Assembly: GCF_007556605.1 (NCBI RefSeq)
Contig: NZ_VJND01000001.1
Coordinates: 124,001 to 188,000, forward strand
Reading direction: 5' to 3'
DNA: 64,000 nucleotides
DNA from: Tepidimonas sediminis
GTDB lineage: Bacteria; Pseudomonadota; Gammaproteobacteria; Burkholderiales; Burkholderiaceae_C
Part shown: positions 36,465-45,120 of the stretch, piece after piece
How the letters are laid out: the number at the start of each line of letters is the position of its first letter
How positions within the stretch are numbered: the first letter of the stretch is position 1
Program-made: the position numbers and the translations under genes
The notes under the pieces: model-generated
What the model was told of the DNA's origin: nothing
The model's input: only the letters and a program-made list of their open reading frames with translations
Database searches by the model: none

Positions 36465-37183
36465 CGGTCGTCCGGCACGAACATGTAGCCCACGCCCCAG
36501 ACGGTCTGGATGTAGCGCGGGTTGGCCGGGTCGGGTTCGATGAGTTTGCGCAGGCGCGAGACCTGCACGTCCAGGCTGCGGTCGAACGGCTCGAACTCAC
36601 GCCCGCGCGCCAGCTGGGCGAGTTTCTCGCGCGACATCGGCTGGCGCGGATGGCGCACCAGCGCCTTCAGCATCGCATACTCGCCGGTGGTCAGCGGCAC
36701 GTCCTGGCTGTCGCGCAGCAGGCGCCGCCGTCCCAGGTCGAACGTGAACGGCCCGAACGTCACCACCGCCCCGTCGGCCGCGGCGGCTCCCGGCGCTTCT
36801 GGCGGGGGGCGGCGGCGCAGCACCGCGTGGATGCGCGCCAGCAGCTCGCGCGGGTTGAACGGCTTGGGCAGGTAGTCGTCGGCGCCCAGCTCCAGCCCGA
36901 CGATGCGGTCGACGTCCTCACCCTTGGCGGTCAGCATGATGATCGGGGTGGCGTCGCCCGCCGCGCGCAGCCGGCGGCAGATGCTCAGGCCATCCTCCCC
37001 GGGCAGCATCAGGTCCAGCACGATCAGGTCGGCTGCCTCGCGCTGCAGCAGGCGGTCCAGGCGCGCGCCGTCCTCGGCCAGCAGCACGTCGAAGCCTTCC
37101 TGCGTCAGGTAGCGCTGCAGCAGCTCACGGATGCGGGCATCGTCGTCGACGACGATCAGGCGGGTCGGGCGGCGGTTCTGCAT
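36461..37183 (-). CDS. ompR: OmpR family response regulator
   Basis: The 240 residues form a receiver domain (acidic VVDDDARIR, phospho-acceptor Asp in DLIVLDLMLPGEDG, MLTAKG, Lys in YLPKPFN) and a C-terminal winged helix (about 140-240, DVQVSRLRKLIEPDPANPRYIQTVWGVGYMF). A Pro/Ala-rich linker joins them. It is the first gene of ompR-envZ. Targets are likely outer-membrane porin or osmolarity genes, judging from the family. It is divergent from the SIMPL gene with a 205-base gap containing no clear promoter. Confidence 0.93.
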   Translation of the reverse strand: MQNRRPTRLIVVDDDARIRELLQRYLTQEGFDVLLAEDGARLDRLLQREAADLIVLDLMLPGEDGLSICRRLRAAGDATPIIMLTAKGEDVDRIVGLELGADDYLPKPFNPRELLARIHAVLRRRPPPEAPGAAAADGAVVTFGPFTFDLGRRRLLRDSQDVPLTTGEYAMLKALVRHPRQPMSREKLAQLARGREFEPFDRSLDVQVSRLRKLIEPDPANPRYIQTVWGVGYMFVPDDR

Positions 37184-37388
37184 CGGGCAGCTTGCTCCAG
37201 GCCAGGGGTGAGCGGCCAGCATGCCGTGGCCGCGGCAGCGACAGTGATTGTGACGGCAAACCGGCGCAACACGTGCAACCATCGGTAACGCGGCGGATGC
37301 TTGGCGGGGGGATGTGGCAGACTGCCGGCGGCAGGGCGCGCGAGGCGGGCATGTCGCCGCGCTTGGTTGGCCGAGGAGGTGGAATCCC

Positions 37389-38111
37389 ATGGAAACGCAT
37401 CGCAGCGGGTTGATGGGGGTGGTGCTGCTGGTCGCGGCGCTGGCGGCGGGCACGGGGTCGGCGGCGGCCGGGCAGGGGGCCGCCGAGCCGGCGCGCCTGG
37501 TGCACCTGCAGGCGCAGGCCGAGCGGCGCCTGCCGCACGACTGGGTGGTGGTCACCTTGATGGCGCGCCAGCAGGGGGCGGAGGCCGCGGTGCTGCAGGC
37601 CCAGCTGGCGCAGGCGCTGCAGCAGGCGCTGGCGCAGCTGCGCCCGCATCAGCAACCGGGCGTGCTGGAGGTCGCCAGCGGCGCCTTCACCGTGCAGCCG
37701 CGCCTGGGCCGCGAAGGCCAGATCGTCGGCTGGCAGGGCAGTGCCGAGCTGCGTGTGCAGGGGCGCGACCTGGCGCGCCTGGCCGCCCTGGTGCAGGGGC
37801 TGCAGGGCCTGACGGTGAGTGGGGTGCGTCAGGAGCTGGCGCGCGAGACGCGGCGCGAGGCCGAATCCGCGCTGCGTCAGCAGGCCATCGAGGCCTTCCG
37901 ACAGCAGGCCGACGAGGTGGCGCGGGCGTTCGGAGCGCGCGGCTGGACGCTGCGCGAGGCGCACGTCGGCGTGGCCACACCCAGCGAGCCACCGCCGCTG
38001 CGCGCGATGGCGCTGGCCGCAGGCGCCGAGGCCGGGGCGCCTCTGCCGCTGGAGCCTGGTCAGGCCTGGCTGCAGGTCACCGTCTCGGGCAGCGTGACCC
38101 TGCACCCGTGA
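37389..38111 (+). CDS. SIMPL (DUF541) domain secreted protein
   Basis: The 240-residue protein has a signal peptide (about 1-28, ending AAAG or nearby) and one SIMPL/DUF541 domain with the typical alternating pattern: Val-rich strands and QAQLAQALQQALAQLRPHQQ helices. A second helix (ARETRREAESALRQQAIEAFRQQADEVARAFG) and a final strand follow. Family members such as BP26 of Brucella form periplasmic or outer-membrane-associated oligomers; the function is unknown. It is convergent with bdhA. Confidence 0.82.
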   Translation: METHRSGLMGVVLLVAALAAGTGSAAAGQGAAEPARLVHLQAQAERRLPHDWVVVTLMARQQGAEAAVLQAQLAQALQQALAQLRPHQQPGVLEVASGAFTVQPRLGREGQIVGWQGSAELRVQGRDLARLAALVQGLQGLTVSGVRQELARETRREAESALRQQAIEAFRQQADEVARAFGARGWTLREAHVGVATPSEPPPLRAMALAAGAEAGAPLPLEPGQAWLQVTVSGSVTLHP

Positions 38112-38136
38112 GCACCGGGCGCGCCGTCGTGGCCGC

Positions 38137-38907
38137 TCACTGCGCCGCCCAGCCGCCGTCCATGTTCCAGGACACGCCGCGCACGTTGTCGCCCGCGGGC
38201 GAGCAGAAGAACACCGCGAGTTCGCCCAGCTCCTCGGGCGTGGTGAAACGCATCGAGGGCTCCTTTTCGCCCAGCAGCAGGCGCGTGGCCTCCTCGTTGC
38301 TGATGCCCAGCGCAGCGGCCTTGGCGTCGACCTGCTTCTGCACCAGCGGCGTCAGCACCCAGCCGGGGCAGATGGCGTTGCAGGTGATGCCGGTGGTGGC
38401 CGTCTCCAGCGCCACCACCTTGGTCAGGCCCACCAGCCCGTGCTTGGCTGCGACATAGGCCGACTTGTGCACCGAGGCCACCAGCCCGTGCACCGAGGCG
38501 ACGTTGATGATGCGTCCCCAGCCGGCAGCGCGCATGGCCGGCAGCGCCAGACGGATGGTGTGGAACGCGCTGCTCAGGTTGATCGCCAGGATGGCGTCCC
38601 AGCGCTCGGGCGGGAACTCCTCGATCGGTGCCACGTGCTGGATACCGGCGTTGTTGACCAGGATGTCGACGCGACCGAAGCGGGCAGCCGCCGCACGCAT
38701 CATGTCCTCGATCTCGGCCGGCTTGCTCATGTCGGCGCCGTGGTAGAGCACCGGTACGCCCAACGCCTCGATCTGGGTGCGCGCCCCCTCGACGTCGCCG
38801 AAACCGTTGAGCACGATGTTGGCGCCGCGCGCCGCCAGCGCCTTGGCGATCCCCAGCCCGATCCCGCTGGTCGATCCGGTCACCAGCGCCGTCTTGCCGT
38901 GCAGCAT
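38137..38907 (-). CDS. bdhA: 3-Hydroxybutyrate dehydrogenase
   Basis: This SDR enzyme oxidises D-3-hydroxybutyrate to acetoacetate with NAD+, a step in polyhydroxybutyrate reuse. The 256 residues have TGSTSGIGLGIA, NNAGIQHVAPIEEFPPERWD, the catalytic Ser/Tyr/Lys in NVASVHGLVASVHKSAYVAAKHG, and ICPGWVLTPLVQKQ, which is characteristic of BdhA. The ATG is at 38907. It is divergent from the alpha/beta hydrolase with an 82-base gap. Confidence 0.92.
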   Translation of the reverse strand: MLHGKTALVTGSTSGIGLGIAKALAARGANIVLNGFGDVEGARTQIEALGVPVLYHGADMSKPAEIEDMMRAAAARFGRVDILVNNAGIQHVAPIEEFPPERWDAILAINLSSAFHTIRLALPAMRAAGWGRIINVASVHGLVASVHKSAYVAAKHGLVGLTKVVALETATTGITCNAICPGWVLTPLVQKQVDAKAAALGISNEEATRLLLGEKEPSMRFTTPEELGELAVFFCSPAGDNVRGVSWNMDGGWAAQ

Positions 38908-38989
38908 GCGTCGAACTCCTTGCGATCCGCTACGATCCTGATACGGTACCAACCCATTATGCCGCCTGCGCGGCCCGTGCTGTCACCCG

Positions 38990-39967
38990 ATGGAACCCGT
39001 CCTGCAACGCCTGCCCGTCCCTGGTCCCGCCGCGCGCGGCGGCCAGCCGCGCCACCTGGCCTGGTGGTGGTGGAACGCCACCGGCCGCGACCATCCGCCG
39101 CGTGTCGCCGTGTGCGTACACGGCCTGACGCGGCAGGCACGCGACTTCGACGTGCTGGCGCAGGCGCTGGCCCCGCACATGGCGGTGGCGGCGGTGGACG
39201 TGGCCGGCCGCGGCGAAAGCGACTGGCTCGACGACCCGATGGGCTACCAGATGCCGACCTACGTGGCCGACCTGATGGCGCTGGTCGGTCACCTGCGCCA
39301 GCGGCACGCGCTGGCCACCGGCGGCGACCCGATGACGCTGACCGTGGACTGGGTCGGCACCAGCATGGGCGGACTGATCGGCATGGCGGTGGCGGCGCAA
39401 CCCGCCGCGGGCATCCATCGCCTCGTGCTCAACGACGTCGGGCCCGTGATCGAGCCGGTGTCGCTGGAGCGCATCGCGCGCTACGTCGGCGCCGACCCGG
39501 TCTTTGCCACCGTCGAGGAGGCGGCCGATGCGCTGTGGGCGGCCTCGCCGACCTTCGGCCCGCACTCGCGCGAGCAGTGGCTGGCGCTGACGCGGCCGAT
39601 GCTGCGTCCCCATCCCGGCGGTGGCTGGCGGCTGCACTACGACCCGGCGCTGGCGATCCCGTTCCGGGCGATGGTGCAGGCGCAGCGCGCCGCCGCCGCG
39701 GCCGACCCGCGGGCGGCGCAGGTCGCTTCGGAGGCCGCTGCCCAGGCTGGCGAGGCGATGCTGTGGGCCCTTTACGACGCGATCACGTGTCCGACGTTGC
39801 TGCTGCGCGGGGCTGAGTCCGACCTGCTTTCGCGCGCCACCGCGCAGGCGATGACGCGGCGCGGTCCGCGCGCCCGGCTGGTGGAGTTCGACGGCGTCGG
39901 CCACGCGCCGATGCTGGTGCAGCCCGATCAGGTGCGCGTGGTGCGCGATTTCCTGCTCGAGCCATGA
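38990..39967 (+). CDS. Alpha/beta hydrolase
   Basis: The 325 residues show the alpha/beta hydrolase fold: VHGLTRQARDFD with oxyanion-hole His-Gly, VDWVGTSMGGLIGM with nucleophile Ser, an acidic residue around LLRGAESDLL, and the final His in FDGVGHAPML. Substrate is unknown; relatives act on esters including short hydroxyalkanoates. Its stop overlaps the relA start (ATGA), so the two are coupled. Together with bdhA across the gap it may belong to PHB or 3-hydroxy-ester use, which is only context. Confidence 0.85.
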   Translation: MEPVLQRLPVPGPAARGGQPRHLAWWWWNATGRDHPPRVAVCVHGLTRQARDFDVLAQALAPHMAVAAVDVAGRGESDWLDDPMGYQMPTYVADLMALVGHLRQRHALATGGDPMTLTVDWVGTSMGGLIGMAVAAQPAAGIHRLVLNDVGPVIEPVSLERIARYVGADPVFATVEEAADALWAASPTFGPHSREQWLALTRPMLRPHPGGGWRLHYDPALAIPFRAMVQAQRAAAAADPRAAQVASEAAAQAGEAMLWALYDAITCPTLLLRGAESDLLSRATAQAMTRRGPRARLVEFDGVGHAPMLVQPDQVRVVRDFLLEP

Positions 39968-42189
39968 TCGGCGGCACGGTGACCGAAGCGCCCCAGGCGC
40001 GCGCCAGCGCGGCGGCCATCCACGCGGCGCTGGATTCGCCGCAGGCGCACGACGAGCTGGCCCTGCAGCGCGCGCGGGCGTTCGCCGAGCCGCTGCTGGC
40101 CGGCGAGCGGCTCGACACCGGCGAGCCGGCGCTGGACCATGCCGACGGCGTGGCCGCGATCCTGCAGCGCATCGGCGCCACCGCCGAGCTGCGCGCCTGC
40201 GCCTACCTTGTTTATGCCGTGGGGTTCTTGGCGCGACCGCGCGAAAGCATCGCCAAGGCCTTCGGCGAGGCGCTGGCCGACGTGGCGCTGGAGACGCACA
40301 AGCTGATCCAGCTGCAGCGCCAGGCGCGGCTGCGCGCGCAGCCCGCCCAGCCGGGTGCGCCGGCCAGCGAGCTGGACCGCGCGCAGACCGAAAACGTGCG
40401 CAAGATGCTGCTGGCGTTCTCGCGCGACCTGCGCGTGGTGCTGCTGCGGCTGGCCTCGCGGCTGCAGACGCTGCGTTACCACGCCGCCGTCAAGCAGCCG
40501 CCGCCGCGGGTGGTGGCCTCGGAAGCGATGCATGTCTTTGCGCCGCTGGCCAACCGGCTGGGCATCTGGCAGCTGAAGTGGGAGCTGGAGGACCTGGCGT
40601 TCCGCTTCCTGGAGCCGCAGACCTACAAGGAGATCGCGCGGCTGCTCGACGAGAAGCGCGCCGAGCGCGAAAGCGTGGTCGAGCAGGTGCGTCAGCGCCT
40701 GGAGCGCGAGCTGCGCGCGCTCGGGCTGGACGTGCAGGTGCAGGGCCGGCCCAAGCACATCGTCAGCATCGTCAAGAAGATGCGCGGCAAGGGGCTGGCG
40801 TTCGACCAGGTGTACGACCTGCGCGCGCTGCGCGTCATCGTCGACACGGTGGAGGCGTGCTATCGGGTGCTGGCGTGGGTGCACGAGCATTTCACCCCGC
40901 TGCCGGAGGAGTTCGACGACTACATCGCGCGCCCCAAGCCCAACGGCTACCAGTCGCTGCACACCGTGGTGCGTGACGAGCAGGGCCGCACGTTCGAGAT
41001 CCAGATCCGCACGCGCGCGATGCACGAGCACGCCGAGCACGGCGTGGCGGCGCACTGGGCCTACAAGGAGGCCGGCACCAAGGGCTACGCCGGCGTGACG
41101 GCCGCCTCCAGCTACGACGCCAAGATCGCCGTGCTGCGCCAGCTGCTGGCCTGGCAGCGCGACTTGAGCGGCATGGCGCACGGCCTGTTCGACGACACCA
41201 TCTACGTCTTCACGCCGCAGGCCGCCATCGTCGAGCTGCCCAAGGGCGCCACGCCGGTGGACTTCGCCTACGCGGTGCACACCGACCTGGGCCACCGTTG
41301 CCGCGGCGCGCGCGTGGACGGGCAGATGGTGCCGCTCAACACGCCGCTGTCCACCGGGCAGACGGTGGAGATCATCGCCGCCAAGGAGGGCGGCCCGTCG
41401 CGCGACTGGCTCAACCCCGAGGCCGGCTACCTGGTCAGCCACCGCGCCAAGGCCAAGGTGCGCGCCTGGTTCAACCACCTGGCCGCGCAGGAAAACATCG
41501 CGCGCGGGCGCGAGCAGGTCGAGCGGCTGCTGCAGCGCGAGGGCAATCGCACCACCAGCCTGGAGGCGCTGGCCGAGGCGCTGGGTTTCGACACCCCCGA
41601 GGGGCTGTTCGAGGCCGTCGGCAAGGAAGCCATCACGCTGCGCGCGGTGGAGCAGGCGCTGGCGCCGCCACCAGCGGCCGCCGCCGAGCCGGCGCCGCTG
41701 GTGGTAAAGAAGGCACGCCCTGCAGCCGCGCGCGCCGGCGACGTGCTGGTGGTGGGGGTCGGCTCGCTGATGACGACGCTGGCGCGCTGCTGCAAGCCGG
41801 CGCCGCCCGACGACATCCGCGGCTTCGTCACGCGCGGCAAGGGTGTCAGTGTCCATCGCGCCGACTGCCCGGATTTTGCCGCGCTGGCCGCGCGCCAGCC
41901 GCATCGCGTCATCGACGTAGCCTGGGCTGCGGCGCCGTCGGACGGGCCCCATGGGCCGGTGTATGCGGTGGACGTGGGCGTGCAGGCCCAGGATCGCCAA
42001 GGCCTGCTGCGCGACATCTCCGAGGCTTTTGCGCGCGAGAAGATCAACGTCGTCGGCGTGCAGACGCAGACCGTCAAGGACACGGCCTGGATGACCTTCA
42101 CGGTGGAGGTCAGCGACGCCTCACGCGTGGCGCGCGTGATGGCGGTGCTGGCCGACGTCCCGGGCGTGCTGAAGGTCTGGCGCCGCTGA
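39964..42189 (+). CDS. relA: GTP pyrophosphokinase RelA
   Basis: RelA makes (p)ppGpp on starved ribosomes. The 741 residues have the N-terminal HD-like domain, here degenerate: the metal-binding His and Asp pairs of active hydrolases are not seen. The synthetase domain (about 230-390) has DLRALRVIVD, PKPNGYQSLHTVV and FEIQIRTRAMHEHAEHGVAAHW. A TGS domain (VFTPQAAIVELPKGATPVDFAYAVHTDLG), the zinc-finger/helical region with RCCKPAPPDDIRGFVTRGKGVSVHR, and a C-terminal ACT domain follow. It therefore looks synthetase-only, RelA rather than SpoT. It is coupled to the hydrolase upstream. Confidence 0.93.
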   Translation: MIGGTVTEAPQARASAAAIHAALDSPQAHDELALQRARAFAEPLLAGERLDTGEPALDHADGVAAILQRIGATAELRACAYLVYAVGFLARPRESIAKAFGEALADVALETHKLIQLQRQARLRAQPAQPGAPASELDRAQTENVRKMLLAFSRDLRVVLLRLASRLQTLRYHAAVKQPPPRVVASEAMHVFAPLANRLGIWQLKWELEDLAFRFLEPQTYKEIARLLDEKRAERESVVEQVRQRLERELRALGLDVQVQGRPKHIVSIVKKMRGKGLAFDQVYDLRALRVIVDTVEACYRVLAWVHEHFTPLPEEFDDYIARPKPNGYQSLHTVVRDEQGRTFEIQIRTRAMHEHAEHGVAAHWAYKEAGTKGYAGVTAASSYDAKIAVLRQLLAWQRDLSGMAHGLFDDTIYVFTPQAAIVELPKGATPVDFAYAVHTDLGHRCRGARVDGQMVPLNTPLSTGQTVEIIAAKEGGPSRDWLNPEAGYLVSHRAKAKVRAWFNHLAAQENIARGREQVERLLQREGNRTTSLEALAEALGFDTPEGLFEAVGKEAITLRAVEQALAPPPAAAAEPAPLVVKKARPAAARAGDVLVVGVGSLMTTLARCCKPAPPDDIRGFVTRGKGVSVHRADCPDFAALAARQPHRVIDVAWAAAPSDGPHGPVYAVDVGVQAQDRQGLLRDISEAFAREKINVVGVQTQTVKDTAWMTFTVEVSDASRVARVMAVLADVPGVLKVWRR

Positions 42190-42216
42190 CGCCGCGGGGC
42201 GCGGGTGTTTTTCGTC

Positions 42217-42222
42217 TATAAT
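42217..42222 (+). promoter_or_regulatory. -10 element of the tRNA-Val gene
   Basis: A consensus TATAAT, followed by a GC-rich discriminator (GCGGGCTC) typical of stringently controlled stable RNA promoters, lies 57 bases before the tRNA-Val 5' end. No good -35 is present. Confidence 0.65.
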
Positions 42223-42278
42223 GCGGGCTCTTCGCTGCCGATGCTTCTCCTTCGAAGCAGGGCGCGCAAGATCGACCC

Positions 42279-42355
42279 AGGCGCGTAGCTCAGCTGGTTA
42301 GAGCACCACCTTGACATGGTGGGGGTCGTTGGTTCGAGTCCAATCGCGCCTACCA
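42279..42355 (+). tRNA. tRNA-Val (anticodon GAC)
   Basis: A 77-base tRNA including encoded CCA. Acceptor stem AGGCGCG/CGCGCCT, D-arm AGCTCAGCTGGTTAGAGC, anticodon stem CCACC/GGTGG with loop TTGACAT and anticodon GAC, T-arm GTTCGAGTCC. It reads GUC and GUU. A strong terminator follows at 42368. Confidence 0.97.
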
Positions 42356-42367
42356 GTTTCGCATCGA

Positions 42368-42396
42368 CACCGAGCGGGTTGCCCGTTCGGTGTTTT
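42368..42396 (+). terminator. Rho-independent terminator of tRNA-Val
   Basis: An 11-bp stem (CACCGAGCGGG with CCCGTTCGGTG, one G-T wobble) and a 3-base loop are followed by TTTTGCTTTG. It is 13 bases downstream of the tRNA-Val 3' end. Confidence 0.9.
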
Positions 42397-42419
42397 GCTT
42401 TGCGGGGGCATCGCATAAG

Positions 42420-45068
42420 ATGCCCGCCATGGCTGGGTCCATGCCCCTTTCCCGCTGTGCCAGGCCGTGGCGCGTGCCCGCGCGGCTGGCGCTCGTGGTC
42501 GTGATGGCCACCGTGGCGGTGGCGGCGCCAGCGCGCACCCTCAAGGTCGGTTTCTACGACAATCCCCCGAAGCTGACGCGCACCAGCACCGGCGAGCCGG
42601 GCGGCAGCTTCGTCGAGCTGCTGCAGGCCATCGCGCGCGCGGAGGGCTGGACGCTGCAGTGGCAGGAGTGCCGCTGGGCGCAATGTCTGGAGCGGCTGGA
42701 GCGCGGTGAGCTCGACCTGATGCCGGACGTGGCCCTCACCGCTGACCGTCAGACGCGCTTCGATTTCCACGTCCAGCCGGCGATGCTGAGCTGGTCGCAG
42801 CTGTACCGCGCCCCCGCGGTGACGATCGGCTCGGTGCTGGATCTGGACGGGCGTCGCGTGGCGGTGCTGCGCGACAGCGCGCAGGCCGGCGCGCTGCAGG
42901 GAATGCTGCAGGGTTTTGCGTTGCGCGTCACGCTCGTGCCGGTCGACTCGCTCGCCGAGGCCTTCGCCGCGGTGGCGCAGGGAGGGGCCGACGCCGCCGC
43001 AGCCAACGTGCACTTCGGCGACTATCACATGAACGTCTACGGCCTGCGCGCCACGCCGGTGGTGTTCAACCCCTCGCGCCTGTACTTCGCCGCGCCGCGC
43101 GGCCGTCACGGCGACGTGCTGGCCGCCATCGACCGCCATCTGCTGCAGTGGGGATCGGACCCTTCCTCGCCGTACCACGAGATCATGCGGCGCTGGGCCA
43201 CGCCGCAGGGCGTGGTGCGCCTGCCGGCTTGGGCCTGGCCGGCGCTGGGCGGGCTGGCCGGGGTGGCGCTGCTGTTCGGCGGCGTGTCGCTGTGGCTGCG
43301 CCGTCGAGTGCACCAGGCCACCGAGGAGCTGCGGCGCAGCGAACGGCGCTACCGCGAGCTCACCGAAACCATCAACGATGTCATCTGGACCTTGGATCCG
43401 GTCACGATGCGCTTCACCTACGTCAGCCCGGCGGTGCAGCGCCTGCGCGGCCACACGCCCGAGGAGATCGTCGGTCAGCCGCTGGAGTCGGCGTTGACGC
43501 CCGAGTCCGCCGTGCGGGTGCGGGCGCTGCTGGCGCGGCGGCTGGCGGACTTCGAGGCCAGCGGCCGCAGCCAGAGCGAGCCGGCGGTGCTGGAGCTCGC
43601 GCAGCCGCGCAAGGATGGCGGCGTCGTCTGGACCGAGGTGGTCAGCACCCTGGTGCGGCGCCCCGAGGACGGCCGCGTGGAGGTGCTGGGCGTGACCCGC
43701 GACATCACCGAGCGGCGCGCCGCGCAGGCGCGCATCGAGCAGCTGGCGCGGTACGACCAGCTCACCGGTCTGCCCAACCGCGAACACCTGCGCCAGCAGT
43801 TGCGCGCGCTGCTGGCCGCCGCGCGCCTGCAGCGGCAGGCGTTGGCGGTGCTGATGGTGGATCTGGATCACTTCAAGACCGTCAACGAGGCGCAGGGCCT
43901 GGGGGTGGGAGATGCGCTGCTCGGCGAGGTGGCGCAGCGCCTGCAGGCCGGCTGCGGCCCGCGCGATCTGGTGGCACGCATGGCCGGCGACGAGTTCGCG
44001 CTCGTGCTGACCGACGTCGATGCGCAGGGCGCGATGCAGCGCGCGCAGGCGCTGCTGGAGGCGATCTCGAGGCCGTGCCGCATCGCCGGCGGCGAGATCG
44101 GGCTCGGCGCCACGATCGGCATCGCGCTCTTTCCGGACGACGGCGACGATCCTGACGAGCTGATGCGGCGCGCCGAGGCGGCCATGCATCAGGCCAAGCA
44201 GACCGCGCGTCACTCGTGGCGCTTCTACACGCCGGCGCTGCAGCATCACTCCGACCGGCTGCTCAGGCTTTCCACCGCGCTGGCGCAGGCGCTGCCGCGC
44301 GGCGAGCTGCGCCTGCAGTACCAGCCTCAGGTGTCGCTGCGCGACGGACGCATCGTGGGTGCCGAGGCGCTGCTGCGCTGGCGTCACCCCGGGCTCGGGG
44401 AGGTTGCGCCGGCCGAGTTCATCCCGGTGGCCGAGAGCTCCGGCCGCATCGTCGAAATCGGCGACTGGGTGCTGCGCGAAGCCGTGGCGGCCGCGCGCCG
44501 CTGGGTTGACCTGCCGCAGGCACCCTACGTGGCGGTCAACGTCTCGGTGCCCCAGCTGCTGCAGCCCGACTTCGCCGCGCGGGTGCGTGAGCTGACCGCA
44601 CGCGCCGGCCTGCCGCCGCAGCGGCTGGAGCTGGAGGTGACCGAATCGGTGGCCGCCGGCGGGCTGGAGGACGCCCGCCGGACCCTGCGGTCCCTGGTGG
44701 AAGCGGGCTTTGCCGTGGCCATCGACGACTTCGGCACCGGCTACTCGTCGCTGGCCTACCTGCGCCGGCTGGGATTTGCGCGCCTGAAGATCGATCGCGT
44801 CTTCGTGCAGGACATCGGCCGCGACGCCGACGATGAGGCCATCATCCGCGCCATCGTGCAGCTGGCGCACACGCTGGGCCTGAGCACCATCGCCGAAGGG
44901 GTCGAGACGGTGGAGCAGGCGCGCTTCCTGGCCGAGGCCGGCTGCGACGTCATGCAGGGTTGGCTGTTCTGTGCCGCCCTGGACGAGGCCGACTTCGTCA
45001 CGCTCGTGCGCAAGCACGATGCCGCCGGCTGGCATGCGCGTTGGCTGGCCACGCCGGCAGCGGCGTGA
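42420..45068 (+). CDS. Membrane c-di-GMP protein with substrate-binding, PAS, GGDEF and EAL domains
   Basis: The 882-residue protein has a signal segment, a periplasmic SBP_bac_3-like domain (about 42-255) that probably binds a small solute, one membrane helix (about 265-288), a PAS domain (about 310-430), GGDEF (about 432-600) and EAL (about 615-865). The GGDEF motif is AGDEF, and the inhibitory RxxD site is missing (GPRD). The EAL part keeps EALLRW, EVTES, DDFGTGYSS, KIDRVF and EGVET, so phosphodiesterase activity is likely. It appears to link a periplasmic ligand to c-di-GMP turnover. ATG 42420 is chosen; 42429 is equally possible. It follows the tRNA-Val terminator. Confidence 0.88.
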   Translation: MPAMAGSMPLSRCARPWRVPARLALVVVMATVAVAAPARTLKVGFYDNPPKLTRTSTGEPGGSFVELLQAIARAEGWTLQWQECRWAQCLERLERGELDLMPDVALTADRQTRFDFHVQPAMLSWSQLYRAPAVTIGSVLDLDGRRVAVLRDSAQAGALQGMLQGFALRVTLVPVDSLAEAFAAVAQGGADAAAANVHFGDYHMNVYGLRATPVVFNPSRLYFAAPRGRHGDVLAAIDRHLLQWGSDPSSPYHEIMRRWATPQGVVRLPAWAWPALGGLAGVALLFGGVSLWLRRRVHQATEELRRSERRYRELTETINDVIWTLDPVTMRFTYVSPAVQRLRGHTPEEIVGQPLESALTPESAVRVRALLARRLADFEASGRSQSEPAVLELAQPRKDGGVVWTEVVSTLVRRPEDGRVEVLGVTRDITERRAAQARIEQLARYDQLTGLPNREHLRQQLRALLAAARLQRQALAVLMVDLDHFKTVNEAQGLGVGDALLGEVAQRLQAGCGPRDLVARMAGDEFALVLTDVDAQGAMQRAQALLEAISRPCRIAGGEIGLGATIGIALFPDDGDDPDELMRRAEAAMHQAKQTARHSWRFYTPALQHHSDRLLRLSTALAQALPRGELRLQYQPQVSLRDGRIVGAEALLRWRHPGLGEVAPAEFIPVAESSGRIVEIGDWVLREAVAAARRWVDLPQAPYVAVNVSVPQLLQPDFAARVRELTARAGLPPQRLELEVTESVAAGGLEDARRTLRSLVEAGFAVAIDDFGTGYSSLAYLRRLGFARLKIDRVFVQDIGRDADDEAIIRAIVQLAHTLGLSTIAEGVETVEQARFLAEAGCDVMQGWLFCAALDEADFVTLVRKHDAAGWHARWLATPAAA

Positions 45069-45120
45069 ACGTGGCCAGCGTTGGCCGATGGCGCCGGCGT
45101 TGCTGCCACAATCGGCCCCG

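Noticed and set aside
42190-42213. Terminator for relA (CCGC/GCGG followed by GTGTTTTT)
   Set aside because: The stem is only four base pairs. The T-run is more likely upstream context of the tRNA-Val promoter.
43980-44000. AGDEF in the two c-di-GMP proteins as proof of inactive cyclases
   Set aside because: The first Gly to Ala change is found in some active enzymes, so inactivity cannot be claimed from this alone.
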